64,000 nucleotides of DNA. Source: Myrica gale (Eukaryota > Streptophyta > Magnoliopsida > Fagales > Myricaceae). The position numbers and the translations under genes are program-made. Where the stretch lies: contig OZ005621.1 in the NCBI GenBank assembly GCA_963930655.1, positions 5,133,001 to 5,197,000 on the forward strand, written 5' to 3'. Positions 24,271 to 46,322 of the stretch are shown here, in pieces (the stretch's first letter is position 1; every line of letters begins with the position of its first letter). The notes beneath the pieces are model-generated. The model was not told the origin of the DNA and did not search any database. It saw only the letters and a program-made list of their open reading frames with translations.

Positions 24271-25277
24271 CAGTGGCGGGTTTAAGGGGGGCCAACTGGG
24301 GCTCTGGCCCCGTTGGCCAATGCAAAATGTTTGAATTTTTTTTAATTATAACTAATCTACTCATTTTTAGACTAGTCTGGCCCCCCTTAATGATTTAGTG
24401 TGTTCTATAATTCTAGTAAATAAATGAGGATTTCAGTCATTTCAGATAAATAAAACTCACAATCAGAATTTTATTACTACTACAATTAGTTTGACTTTCT
24501 ACTGAAATACTATAATATCCTACATTTTATTCATTTGATTGCATTTTTTAAATTTGTTGTCGTCTTTGGGCAGATGCATGAATATTGGATATAACTTGCA
24601 ACAAACGAAACATATACAAAAACCTAATAAAATACTAAGAAGAGGTAGTAGATCAGACGACAAAATCTTGAAGTAAAAAGAAAAAAATCACATAAAGTGC
24701 ATTTCTCTGCTTTCATCTACTGAATTATTTGTGATACTACATGATTGGGTTGTGAAATTATTAATGTGCATTATATTGAATTGTGAAATTGTGATTAGGA
24801 CAGATTGTGACTTGTGAAATTATATTGATAAATTTTGTTTTGTTTTGTTTAAATACTAGATAAGTTTTTGATAAAAAAAAAATCAATGGGGTCGTCTAAT
24901 ACTCTTAAAGTGGTTACTACTTCTGAGATAAATATTAGTTCGAAAATTCCTCATCTTTTGTTTAGTTCTGATGATATTATTGCTGATCCAGGATTATTTA
25001 AACCCATTGAAGAATATGATGTTGGGATTATGGATCAAATTCGTAGGGAGTATTTGATAAAAGTTTTTCAGAAGATACAGACCTGTAGGATCCAATTGTC
25101 ACTTCTCACCCTTAACAAAATAGTACGGTCCATGTACTTCAATATAATATATTTTTAATCCTTAATTTTCAATATTTTAACTTTATGACATTTTTTTGTA
25201 TTACATAGTAATTTTGTTTTGTCATTTTCCTTTTAGGAGTTGGCCCCCCTTCAGATTCATTCCTGGTTCTGCCACTG
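24271..25277 (+). mobile_element. Internally deleted hAT element (ZMYM1/TTF-type family)
   Basis: Starts CAGTGGCGGG and ends with the inverse GTTCTGCCACTG. Flanks TCTAGATC (24263-24270) and TCTAGATT (25278-25285) are an 8 bp target duplication with one mismatch. Both ends carry GGGGGGCCAACT next to the terminus. Total 1007 bp, far short of an autonomous copy. A second end of the same family lies at the right edge of the window. Confidence 0.88.
24868..25158 (+). pseudogene. N-terminal remnant of a hAT (TTF-type/ZMYM1-like) transposase
   Basis: The frame contains DPGLFKPIEEYDVGIMDQIRR and EYLIKVF, matching the conserved run just before the TTF zinc finger in this transposase family (pattern DP..R.PI.EY.....D..RR.YL.KG). 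After about residue 70 the frame runs into unrelated sequence, so the zinc finger, DDE domain and hAT dimerisation domain are missing. It cannot encode an active enzyme. Confidence 0.75.
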
Positions 25278-26216
25278 TCTAGATTCATATCGGTCTTCCT
25301 TTAGTCGACTAATTTTTTGTGGACAAAATGAGCCATATATTTAAAAAATAGACCATAAAGACCGTTCCCTTCAAAATTATTGTCTCTTTGTTAAATATGA
25401 ATATCAAGGGACTCTATCAATAATCAAGCTTTTTTCTTTCTTGATACTTTTTTCGTTTCTTCATTAATTCACTTCAATTTGCCCCCTCTTCACTTATTCT
25501 CTCAGTAAGTACTATATATTTATATTATGTAGGCGTATATGTATTCTGGACACTCGGTGAGCCCATGATGAGGAATTTTATTGCGAGGTTCTATTTTTTT
25601 TATCAAATTTATATGATCGGTAAGACTGGTTAATAAAAGTAAAATTTTTAAGAGATTTTAGATTCTATAATTATCAAAAAAATTAAAGTTATTATAAATG
25701 AATCTTTTAAACTTACATAAAAAGATAATAGGATTATCTTGACTTCCACCCCTTAACTTTTAGAAAATTTGTTTGAGTTCCAATATCATTATTTTAGACC
25801 GAAAATCCAGTGAATCAATAAAAATATTGGGATGGTGTTGGGATATTGGAAATTTTGGGGTGGTAGAAATGTTGGGATATTGAGGTTGGTGAAAAGATAA
25901 AAATATTTTGTATGAGTTGGTGAAAAAGTGAGGTGAAAAAAGATTTAAGTAAATACTATAATAATAAATAATTATTTGATGTAAAAATAATTATTAATTT
26001 ATATTTTTTTATAATATACATGCTCAACATGTCGAGAATCAAACGCTACGCTGATAAAACAAGCACTAGCTACCTTCTCGAAGTGGGCAGTAGCCTCAGT
26101 CCGAATCCGAAGCTTCAAAAAATCGGGTCCGGATTTTATCACGAGCTACCACGGACCGAAAGCCAACCCCACGCCCGCGGGATCGAGCCCAGGCTCACTA
26201 GCTTCCGAGCCCAAAG

Positions 26217-26225
26217 GGCGGGAAA
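26217..26225 (-). promoter_or_regulatory. E2F-type site upstream of the ISWI gene (copy 1)
   Basis: GGCGGGAAA on the plus strand, i.e. TTTCCCGCC on the other, matching the canonical plant E2F consensus. It lies about 240 bp upstream of the ATG. Confidence 0.55.
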
Positions 26226-26244
26226 TCCACATTTCGCTAATGTT

Positions 26245-26253
26245 GGCGGGAAA
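26245..26253 (-). promoter_or_regulatory. E2F-type site upstream of the ISWI gene (copy 2)
   Basis: A second exact GGCGGGAAA, 28 bp from the first and in the same orientation, about 215 bp upstream of the ATG. Two identical sites this close are unlikely in AT-rich DNA by chance. Confidence 0.55.
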
Positions 26254-26466
26254 TTCCCCCAATTCTTTCCCAGACCCCAACGCCGTCGAACCTGACATCC
26301 CACTTTCCCAAATCAAACGGCTCTAATTACTTCCAACCTTCGACTAGCTCCTCATTTTATTTGGACTGGGCTTTCTAATTTATAAAGGAAAAGTCGGTCT
26401 CTCTGTCACAAGATAACAAATTTACATACGCACAAGGAAAACCCTCGATCTGAGAGACACCAAACC

Positions 26467-35721
<9,255 letters not shown>

Positions 35722-37407
35722 TATTCAAATTTGAGCTTATGGAAATTTTTGGGATAGCTCCTATTTTGTTGTATCCCTGCATTATTGTTATCAGGGTTCA
35801 ACATAATCTGTCAGGTCGCTGATGGATTTGGAAATTTATTAGATCAAGAATTAATTTTGGAAATTTGTATAAAGGCATCTGTTATGTTTTAGGTGGTCAT
35901 CTAATGAATAGATATGCTAGGTACTTTTGAGGCAGAGAAAGCAAGGCGTAGCTTGGTTTTTCCAGGTCCTACTCTTCTGCCCTATAAAGATGAACTTTTT
36001 GAGTTGATTGTGACCTCAATATATGGTGAAAGTAGCTTATCCAATACCAAATCTGCTTTCTTCAATTATTGAAAAAACAATGAGCCAAATTACGAGACAT
36101 TCGAAACTATAAGTTGGGTGATATCTCTGTTATAGCGTGGTGGGCTGGTGGCCTTATATCTCTAGAAATGGCTAGGGTACTTGGAAGTCTTTTTTCTATA
36201 TCAGACTGGTTGGAGCGTCTCATTTGATGGGTTGGTGGAATTTCAATGGTGTAGTTTGAGATTGGGCACTGGGTGTGTTTGCACACTATAATTTTACCCC
36301 TTCTAAAATTTTAACACAATAAAAAATTACAATATAATCTCTCTTTCACCATCATATCACTATGCACAATAATAAATATTAAAAATCATCTCTTCATTTT
36401 TTTTACCAAATTCAATACCTTAAAATTTTAACATACAAATACAACCTCAGTGGTTTTCAGCGGCTCCGTTTGGAATGTTTAGTTGAGCCCCCAGGACGAA
36501 GACGACTGGGCATGCTTGTGTCAAATTTTAACAAAGGACTTGAATACGATGTTCGAAGGTCGGGTCTTTCTGAACTAAACAGGTCATTCTCGTCGAGCGA
36601 CAGCCAACGGTTTTTCTGCAGCAGAGATCCAAGGATTATTATTTTTTCTCCTCTCTTCTCGTGTCTTCAATTGTATTGGTTTGATACTAATCCCCCGGCA
36701 TTTTCTGCTTTTGTTTGTTCGTAGGGGAAAGCATCCAACGTACCCAACAAGAAGAGAGAAACAAAGCCCATTAAGCAACACCTTCACATCTCTAACACTG
36801 GGATTCATCATTCAAACAGAAGATATACCCGAAGGAAGTTACGGAACTGTTTCTTCTTCAAGTCAGTTTGATCAAAATTACTAATCTACCACTTGACTTT
36901 CAATCTGAATATTCTTAAAACGATTTTCAGCGTAATACGTTGCCCACAATTCGCTTCCATACACGTGTGAGAGTGAAAAGGGGGGAGGGGAAGGGGGTAG
37001 AGAGAGAAAGCATTACAGGGGGGACTAATTCAAACCTTTCTGTATAAGCCGAAAACATAACTCAGATGTCCATATAGAAACATGTATGAAGTACATGTAC
37101 CGACACCCAAAACCAAACCCACCGAGTTCCCCCACGTAAATAGACAAATATTTGGGGCAAAAATTAGACATCTCCACGGCTCTATAACAAACTTCTGAAA
37201 TTCCTACATACACAAATCGACATCTTGCAGACTATTTTCCGCTCAACTGCTACCTGCAAATCCTCCCCTTATCCTTTTTTTTTTCCCTTTTAACTACGAT
37301 TCCCCTCCTTTCCAGGATAACTGAAGCATTCAGTTTTCCCACTCCACAAGAATGACAAGCTTTTTTTTTCTCAGAAGACTCGTGGATCGTGGGTTGTAGT
37401 GCATTAC
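35722..37407. other. Convergent intergenic region between ISWI and the kinase gene
   Basis: Contains the 3' UTRs of the two convergent genes. 36275-36450 is an AT-rich stretch (TGTGTTTGCA start, ATATAATCTCTTTCACC, TTTTTTACCAAATTCAATACC) shared with 43370-43560, suggesting a decayed MITE family. No gene recognised. Confidence 0.6.
36275..36450. repeat. Decayed AT-rich MITE-like repeat (copy A)
   Basis: Shares GTGTTTGCA, ATATAATCTCTxTC, CTTCATTTTTTTTACCAAATTCAATACC and AAAATTTTAACA in the same order with 43370-43560. Terminal repeats were not resolved. Confidence 0.55.
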
Positions 37408-40400
37408 TTACTCGTTTGTCCCATCGAAACTACCTGTTGCATTTGCCCGCTTCTTCTCTCTCCAGTTCTCACCCCATACTTTTGCCTCCGCCACAGCACG
37501 TTCTCTATCTAAATCACGATTCCTTGGGGTTTCCCTGGCTCTCCCCGCACTTACAGGGCTGTCTCTCTGAGATTCACGTCGTTCTAACTCATCCAAACCT
37601 ACTTTTCTCCCAGAACCACCACCTGTGTCAATCCTGGCTAATGCTGCCCCAGTGCTTGATTCCCTTGCCTCTCTCTTTCTGTAATCAGGTGAATTTTTGT
37701 ACGCGGAAGGGGAACCGTGCCGCCCACCTCGTCCGGGCTCATCTGGACTATCCAACCCATCTGCCAAGATTCTTCTGGAACAAGGAGTAGACAGACCACC
37801 TCTGTTATTTTGAGCAGCAGTTGCATCTACCTCGTAGGTTTGGGAGGCTAAATATGTGAGAGCAGTCACAACATCCCTAATGAGAGGCCTAGTAGGAGCT
37901 TGTTCCTGCAAACACATAGCTGCAACTGCAAGAGCTTGGTAAAGTCCTCGCATTGGGTAACGACCTTGGAGTAGAGGATCAGCCATCTTGGGAAATTTCT
38001 TACGGTCCTTGAAAAGTGGTCGCGCCTACAAATAGAACAGTGTCAAACCAACAAAGCAGGAAAAGACCAACACTCAAACCATTATTCATCTATGTATTTA
38101 AATAACATTTCCATTTTGACAGGAAGAAATTTCTCACCCATGCAACAAGATTATGCTCTCCCGGAGGTCGGTTATTATCAATTGCCTTGCGTCCTGTTAT
38201 AAGTTCAAGAAGGACAACCCCGAAACTATAGACATCAGACTTAAGAGTGAGTTGACCAGTCATTGCATATTCTGGAGCACAATAACCATATGTCCCCATG
38301 ACACGGGTGGACACATGAGTATTATCACCAACAGGGCCCAGTTTGGCAAGCCCAAAATCTGATAGCTTAGGGTGATAGCCCTCATCAAGAAGGATGTTCG
38401 ATGATTTTAAGTCTCTGTATATCACAGGAGGATTTGCTTTATCATGCAAATATTCCAACCCTTGGGCTGCACCCGCTGCAATCTTCATCCTTGTATTCCA
38501 ATCCAGAGGCTTCTTGTCCAGAGGAAGATCTGAAACAAATTGGAGAGACTACAAGTCAGGCGGTCTGCAGAAAGTCCAAACATGTAAGATGATTTGAGTC
38601 TGGTACATAAGAATTGAAGGAAAGTAGAGGCAAAATTAGTTTCTCACAGTTCTAGTGAAACTCTAATTTGGCAAGTTTAACATCATTTGAAGCAGCCATT
38701 TAGTAAAACCGGCCATAAAAAAATAAATTTGGTGCTCAAATAAACAAAGAGATTGTAATATCACTCAACGCTGGCTACACCTGTCAGATCATGATACACT
38801 CAATATCAAATCTAATATGAGTGGGTCGAGGTCATTACAAGTAAGCCTTCAGTATCCAAAATATGCGCGATTACATAAGATTTCAAACCTCCTCCTCTCC
38901 CCCTCCCCTCCCCTTCTCCCTCTTCCCCTCTCCCTTTTTTTCTGTTTGCCCATCAAAACAGTTGCAGTGAGTCAGAGACATGGTGGAATTGCAAATCATT
39001 TTCCACATTAGAACAAAGACATGTCTACTTCCAATTGTATCATTTGTTCAGAGACAAGGAAATTCACTTCTCCAGCCTGCAAAATAACTCAATAAGAGTC
39101 ACCTGATTCATCAATGAAGTGTTTAATATGTGAGGTTTTGTTTGCAGGTGCAGGTATGCTGTCACAAAGCATCTCCTATGCTCCAGAATTTATCTAAGAT
39201 ATTTATTGTGGATAAGAAATTTTAAGAAATCATCATCATTTGTACCTCAAAAAACAGTGGCTATTGGATTATCAGGTGGAGAGTTCCACTGACTATATTA
39301 GAGGAAGACAGTCCATATCTTGTATAGTTCAAAATCTAGAAGTATGTATTTCTGTTAAATAAAATATTTTTTTTGATAAATTCTGTTAAATAAAATATAT
39401 TAGCTTCTTATTAGTTAAGGGGGAGTGTTCAGGCTTTTCTAGGAAAAACTTAAATCCGGACCCTTTTTCTAATAGCTCATATTCCTGGAGATTAATAAAA
39501 TTAATCAAAAGCACATGAAGCTACAGGAGAAACTATTTTAGCCCTTTTTATATGAGGCAAGCATTATAAACAACTACTTGACTTGACATGAAGCCTTCTT
39601 CAATAAAGCTCTAACAGCAGCTAATATAGCTGGAAACCTAGACACAAAATTAAGTCGTGTAGACTGAAATTACTTAAGTCAAAGTATCAAACGTCAGGTA
39701 AAACACAGATACTTGGAACTAAGAAAGTTAGTTAACCAAGGAATAAATGATAGCAAAATATTTCATATTTTCGCACTGGGAGCAAGGAGAACGGTTCTTC
39801 CAGAGGGAACTAAATCAAATATGCAACATAAGCATATATATTGTTCTGCTCTTCTGAAGCAATGTCCCAACAGGGAAAAACACCATCATTTGAGGCGATG
39901 TAAGAGGCATGGTATCAGCAACTAAATTCAGGCAGTTGTTAAAAAGAGAACGACACATGTTCTCTATGGAAATATGAAGCTGAATCCAAGTAGTAGCCGT
40001 AAAAAAGAAAATATACACCAGACATGTTGAAAACATATGTTCCACAAAAGCCACAAGAATAAACTGGCATGCTCATAATAAAAGATTTTTAAGATAAGTG
40101 GGAGAGCTTAAGTATAGAGGATGAATATCTTTTGTCTCTCCAAAAGAAGTTCAATGCAAAATTTAGGTCGGACAATGGAGAAAGACAGAGAGAAACTGCT
40201 GCATTACACGTTCAGTTCAAAGACAAAATACTCTCACAATACGATAAGAAGAGAAAGAGATTCCTATCAAGTACAATGATCTCATGGATAGGTGAAGAAC
40301 TTTGCATCCCCAGGGTCTCAGAAAATCTAACCAAAGTTTATGTAGCATCCCCTGGAACCTGGAGTCACCAGCATTACCTTTCAAAGATGCCAACTAGTTG

Positions 40401-43053
40401 ATCGCTATTACAAGACAAATCAAACTAAGCTGCTTTTGTACCTCCAACTAATGTTACCAACAAAAACCCTATATCAATATTATCACCAAAATGCCACACT
40501 ATATTCAGTTCTGGTCAATGAGTTCAACATGAATCATCCACTTGAGATTTTTTCAACAAAATGTTCTGCATTGCTTCTTCTTTATAGTTCTAGTGGATTG
40601 CTTTGAACTACCAAGATAACCTTCTTACAACATAGTGGGAAAACTACTTCCATGCTTCAGTCCTCCAAACTATGGTAATTAAAAAAAAATGCGACCACTA
40701 TTACTCTGCTTCTTGGACTCACAATATGCACACCAGCAGGTTGGGAAGAGGGGGGGGGGGGGGGGAATCATACATACAAAAGATTTTAAACTATACAACC
40801 CAACAAGTCAAAACTGCGTAAATACCAATATTTAAGGGAAAAATATTTCTGCAACACCGAACCATCTGATGTCATCATGTTAGGCGCTCCTTGCTTTGTA
40901 GATTCAACTAACAGTACTACTTGTGGTAGCCAAATTTAATTACCATCTCCAACAACGCTGACAACAACGGCTGCGGCTGCATTAGTCTCAATAACTACGT
41001 TACTTCCATCATACAGCTAATCAAACACTTCATTTCTAACAAGTCAATAGGTTAGACCGAAACGTGACTCAAGGTATATAATTCGTCAAAAGGCTATCTA
41101 GCATTGTGCACTTTCAAATCGGCCGTGCATACAAGCAAAACACAAACACAGAACCTACAAATACGGCGAAATTATTTAAAATTTTAACTAAATTGAGGTT
41201 TCCACTTATTACTCTTGCAGTTACTTAGCCTCGACCAACTCAGTGATTAATACAAGATACTAGCAAGATTGTGAGATTGGTGAGAAAAATAACATGCCAT
41301 GACCTGGTGGAAGCTAAACCAAGTCGGTGTGCAAATCAGTAAAGTAGGTGAGCAAAAGGTTCCACAATTGGAATTATAAAAACAAAAGAAATGCAATCTA
41401 ACCATGCAAATGATCCTCCAAGGATCCCAATGGCATAAACTCATAAACAAGGAGGCGTTGATCTCCATCGGCACAATAACCAATCAAGTTGACAAGGTTT
41501 GGGTGATGTAAGAGACTAAGCATGAGGACCTCCACTAAAAATTCTCGATTTCCTTGAAGGCCATTCCTGTCGAGCTGTTTCACAGCAACTACCTGAAAAA
41601 TTAATTTACCGTCAAGCAGGTGATTACCAAGCACCAAAGGATAATAGATAGAAGCAAATTAGCCATTAAAGGAATGAAGTGGGTCTACTGGAGGCATGAG
41701 TCGCTGATTGAAGTTTGACAATGTTAGAGCACAGAATAGAGATAAAAGGGCAATCCAGTATACATTGGTTTAGGCCAAACATTGAGCACAATCATATATG
41801 TGGTAATATAGCATCCATCTCAACGGATCACATGTACCTGTCCTGTGCTCTCCAACCGACCTTTATAAACACGTCCAAACCCTCCTTCGCCCAGTAAACA
41901 TTCAGGCCAAAAATTCTTTGTTGCTGTAGCAAGTTCTCGAAATGCGAATGTTTGTGCAGCAATATATGCCGTCGGTCCATCTTTCGGAACAACTGGTTCC
42001 TTCTTAAGATCTGAGCCACCTCGAGATTTTGATTTGTCTGTAGAAATGAGGGAATTAGATGCCATACAGTGGGTAGAAAGAATAGAGGACAAAACCACAT
42101 TTGAGTTAGAAGAGGACAATTAAAATACATACAGCACATGAGGTATATTAGTGTAATAGAATCCAGTGAAATAAGGACATGAATTCAAGTAGGCAATAGC
42201 TGAATGGACCTATATGTTTCCACATTGTAGTGAGATCAATCATGAATACCGAATAGTATAGCAAACTACACACTATTGTGGAATATTCTATTTAGTCAAG
42301 TAAAACATAGGTGTAGTGTATCAAGGATAATTGGATGTAATGTTCAGTATTCAATAGAATTGAACATAACATTCCATTTAATATTGGCTCGTACGTTGGT
42401 CATAAATCACAAAGCAATTTCAGTTATAGTTCCCTCACTTTTGGCCCAACAACTGTGACAATTTTTGCAGGAGAAATAAAAATTTTAAAGTAAAAATGCA
42501 CTTACGAGCATCTGTATCTGTCTTACGCTTGACTCTAATAAACAGAAACGTTTAACAAATGCAAGCAAACTGGTTGGAACTTTCGGAACTGCAACCAGAT
42601 CTCCAAAGATGTCATGCAACTACTAAATAAATATGAAATTCGAACAAAAAATACAACAAAGCAAACCCTCAGACTAGCAATCCATCATTTAACCGCGATA
42701 GCGAAACCATAAAACCTTCAAATTTAGCAAGCCAGCCCAACCAGACTTGACACCCACAGATGCATCAGATCAAAGTGACAACAAATTCTAACAACAAAAC
42801 CCTAACAAAACAATCAAACCGAGCCATTACAAGAAAAAATTCGACGTGGTCAAAGAAAATTCTAACCGACCCAAAAAAAACCAGAAACAATTGCCCTAAA
42901 TAAAATTCAAAGAAAAAATCTACCGGAACTAACTCTGTTCACATAGTGACACTGATTAGTTGAGCCTTCTTTGACTGAATCCTTCTTGGCCTCTTCCTTC
43001 AAATCATTTCCCTCCTCGTTGGATGATCGAAAACAACGAAAACACCCACCCAT
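37408..43053 (-). CDS. PBL27: Receptor-like cytoplasmic kinase, RLCK VII, PBL27-type, 509 aa, 5 exons
   Basis: Exons: 43053-42924, 42037-41838, 41592-41403, 38529-38138, 38025-37408; GT-AG, 1530 nt. The N-terminus MGGCFRCF has Gly2 for myristoylation and Cys4/Cys7 for palmitoylation, so it should sit at the plasma membrane. Kinase landmarks: GEGGFGRV (93-100), Lys115 in VAVK, YRD with Asp213, DFG (231-233), APE (259-261). The C-terminal tail contains [27 protein letters not shown] and ends SFDGTNE, which I recognise from Arabidopsis PBL27 (At5g18610), the kinase linking CERK1 chitin sensing to MAPKs. The activation segment reads GDNTHVS (241-247) where GDKTHVS or GDKSHVS is usual. Intron 3 is 2.9 kb. 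A possible 27-nt microexon lies in intron 1. Confidence 0.94.
40751..40767. repeat. Poly-G run in kinase intron 3
   Basis: About 17 consecutive G following GAAGAGG. Such homopolymers are often wrong in length in assemblies. Confidence 0.9.
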
Positions 43054-43369
43054 ATCAAATCCAAACAAATCAAAGCCACAGCCACAAACTCCAAGCAACG
43101 ATAGTTCACATAACACTAACAACCACACTCAAATTCTTCAACCTCCACTCCTCTTTCTCAAACCAAAACCCAGCTCAGAAATTCAACCAGATCACTGTTC
43201 CCCTCTCTCACTCTTTCACACTCTCGTTCACTTTCTCTCCTGGATTTTCGGTAGCCATTACAGCGAAAGATTGAGACGGACATATATACAAGCAGATCAA
43301 CAAACCGAAGACACTGACATGGTGTAAGAGAAGAAGAAGGTATAGAAAGAGAGACAGAAAATTATATTA

Positions 43370-43560
43370 AGACTGTGTTTGCATCAAAAATCTTGTAAAA
43401 TTTTTGACCCGCGATAAAATATCATAATATAATCTCTTTCCTATCAAATTATAATTTTTTAATACAAAAAAAATATAAAAAATTACTTTCTTTCATTTTT
43501 TACTAAATTCAATACCAAAATTTTAACAATCAAAAAGTTTTACAACACAAAACTACCAAA
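43370..43560. repeat. Decayed AT-rich MITE-like repeat (copy B)
   Basis: Counterpart of 36275-36450: ACTGTGTTTGCATC, ATATAATCTCTTTC, TTTCATTTTTTACTAAATTCAATACC, AAAATTTTAACA. Confidence 0.55.
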
Positions 43561-43600
43561 GTAAGATAAAATTCTTTAAGAGAATAAGAGAGAAGGAGAG

Positions 43601-43632
43601 ATATATATATATTTATTTATTTATTTATTTAT
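43601..43632. repeat. Microsatellite (AT)n followed by (TTTA)n
   Basis: A short AT run passes directly into five TTTA units. Confidence 0.9.
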
Positions 43633-46322
43633 GTAAATTACTTGGTAATTAGGACTTAGGAGGTAAATTACGATACGTTATATGATCGAATGATACCAAG
43701 ATGCCACCTCACTTTTGTCTACTTTTAACTTTTTACCCCTGGTACTGTGAGTAAATTACGGTCGCAGAACGGTAAAGCATCATCACTGTCGGAGAAGTGG
43801 GTCCGACGTAAAGAGGATGTCCTTCCGCACCTATGATTTGACATTCTAAACATGTTTAAAACCGAAGATGTGGGGTTTTGCTTAGGAAAAACAAAAAAAA
43901 AGATGTGGGGTTTTGATTGTGTGTGGTTGTACCTATTACATTTTGCGTGGTATCAAGATTAATACCCGTTGACATGATTCTGATGGTTCGTTACTGGGTT
44001 AAATGTGGAGGTACGGTGCTAAATCAAACGCCTGGAGATTGGAGGGTGTTCCAGTAAAATTCAAATTTTAAATTGCGGTAGAAAATAGGGTTCTTCGATG
44101 AGTGCAAGTCCACCGCATTGGGGTTTTTCTCCGGTGAATTTCTTTTGTTAATAAGAGAAGGACAAATTTGTAATTGAACTAATAACATGGCAGAATATGT
44201 AAAATACATTTTAAGTAAATAAAATCAGAATCTTATAATTAAGGATAATTATTTTTTTAACTTTTTAAGACCCCACTACCTTAAACTTTGCTAAAAATAT
44301 CTAGAAAGATTTATGTTTAGGCGAATCCGAATATGGCTTAAGCCCAAAATCTAGGGAATAAAGATTCTCCCGGATTTCTCCCACTATTATTTTCAAACTA
44401 AATGAATCTTTATGGTTATTTTTAGCTCATAAATTATTGGATTAAGATCTCTGCCATTATTTGAGAGTGTAATTCGAAAAGGAAAAAGACAGTGTGTGAT
44501 GCTACCGTAGGGTTCAAACTACTAAGATTTATGGGGTTATTTATGGAACTTTACATGAATACTTTTTCCAAGTTCAAACAGTCCGCAATTTTATATAGAT
44601 AATATTAAATAACGTAGATTTCGCATATTGTGTATCTCTTCAAATTATTTTAATATTTTATCTTAAAATATTCTACATAATCCAATGTATTTAAGTAATT
44701 ATTCTAACAAATCTTTTAAAGTGGTTAGGTTCGTTTTGAGTAAAAATGTAGGATTTTAGAGAAGTTGTGAATTTTTATGTTGAATAGTGTTTTATTGGTG
44801 TTTGTGTAAAATGGAGAAAGAAATGATTTGATGTAATTGTTTAATAAAAAAATATCGGAGATATGTAAAAAAGTATAGAAAGAGAAAATTTATGTTGAAT
44901 AAAAAATTAAAAAATTGTTGGAGATTGTATAAAATATATTGGTATTTGTGTTTGAATTCTGAATATGTTCGGTGGTAGATTTGTGAATATATTTATAATC
45001 CTGAAAAAAAATATGAAAACGAACATATCTCTTATTCTAGCCATTAATTGAGACAGTAATGTGAAAACTTCAATTTGGAACCCATTATCCATGGAGCACT
45101 TATAATTCGAATCAAGAATTTGGTAATTTCAAACAGGAAGCGTAATAAATTGGTCATAATTTCTGATTTCCAAATTGGTTTGATCTTTTCTAATTGTGGG
45201 CTATGAAACTTCACTTTCAAGCTACGATAAAAATAAAAAAAGAAACCCAATAATAATAAATGTTTTTCATCTTTATCAAAGCAACTAATATTCATCTAGA
45301 AGGAATCAAACGGCATGTCAGCAACCAAAGCAACACTTTAGTTGGTGTTGGTGTCAATGTTCTGTCCCTCCATCGACATGGATAATGTATAATTCTTTCA
45401 TAATTTTAAAAAAATGATTAATATTTAAATATATATTTTTTCCATTAATTATAAACAATTATATTAAATCATCTCTCTATACTTTTTTATAAATTTTAAT
45501 AAAAATTAAATATCTTTAAAAATTTCCAACCAATATTTACATAAAAATCTATAAAAACTTCAATACAGATAAATATTCACACTACTATAAAAAATATTAA
45601 AAATCTTATATTTTTTTTATGATCCAAAACCCTCTTTATCATACGCCTTTATAAAAGAATAATATTTTTTTAAAAAAATAATTACCAATTTTACACGTTT
45701 GGAACAGAGAGAAAAGCAGTGCACTAAAGCTTCTAGGCTGAGATGCTACCTGATCCAACTCTGATCGCGTAATTGCACCAAGGGTGCATGTTACCCCAGA
45801 CCCAAGTGACAGTGAGCAGTACAAAATTTGATTCCGTCTCCACATTCTGCGTACGAGAGGCGCAGCGTACAAACCCAGGACACGCGAGTGCACGTGGCAT
45901 GTTCCGCCACACGGGTTGAGGGGCAGCGTTAATCCGATGTCAAACACCGCATCATTAGATAAAAAAAATAAACACCGCATCATTAGCTTCTTACCCCTAA
46001 ATAGTCCACCTTATGTCACGCGCCACTCTTTTATTGAATCAAGACGTTTGTCAGCTAAAATTCAAAATTTTGGTAAAAAAATTATCTCTCTATTAAATTA
46101 TTTTTTTTATAAAAAATTTTTATAATCATTTATCTTTATTTTATAATTTAAATATAATTAAACATATGTTTTACCTGTTATCATTCGTGATAAATTATCG
46201 ATTCCTCCAATAATACGAAATAATAATAAATTTGTTTATTTGATCTAATTAGAAAACACGCTAACCGAACTGGTGCAACGACAATCATTAATACTTAAAT
46301 TACTTTCAGAATTTAAATTTTA

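Larger units (their letters stand above)
25286..26466. other. Intergenic region and promoter of the ISWI gene
   Basis: The left part is AT-rich without genes. 25800-25990 resembles decayed MITE sequence (GGGATATTG repeats). From about 26020 the composition shifts to GC-rich promoter-like sequence containing two E2F-type sites. An open frame at 26020-26295 shows no family features and I do not call it. Confidence 0.6.
43054..46322. other. Kinase 5' UTR/promoter and a long gene-poor region
   Basis: 43054-43330 contains the pyrimidine-rich 5' leader side of the kinase gene. A second copy of the AT-rich MITE-like repeat is at 43370-43560, with an (AT)n and (TTTA)n run at about 43601-43632. 44750-45000 and 45400-45610 are AT-rich repeats of similar style. 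45690-45960 is GC-richer and holds a 114-codon open frame without recognisable features. No gene supported. Confidence 0.55.

Noticed and set aside
26020-26295. 91-codon frame upstream of the ISWI gene
   Set aside because: No family features; it overlaps the promoter with E2F-type sites and probably stays open only because the region is GC-rich.
42906-43327. Plus-strand frames over the kinase first exon and promoter
   Set aside because: Antisense shadows of exon 1 and pyrimidine-rich leader sequence.
45639-45983. 114-codon minus-strand frame in a GC-richer patch
   Set aside because: No recognisable domain, no neighbouring exons and mixed composition; not distinguishable from chance.
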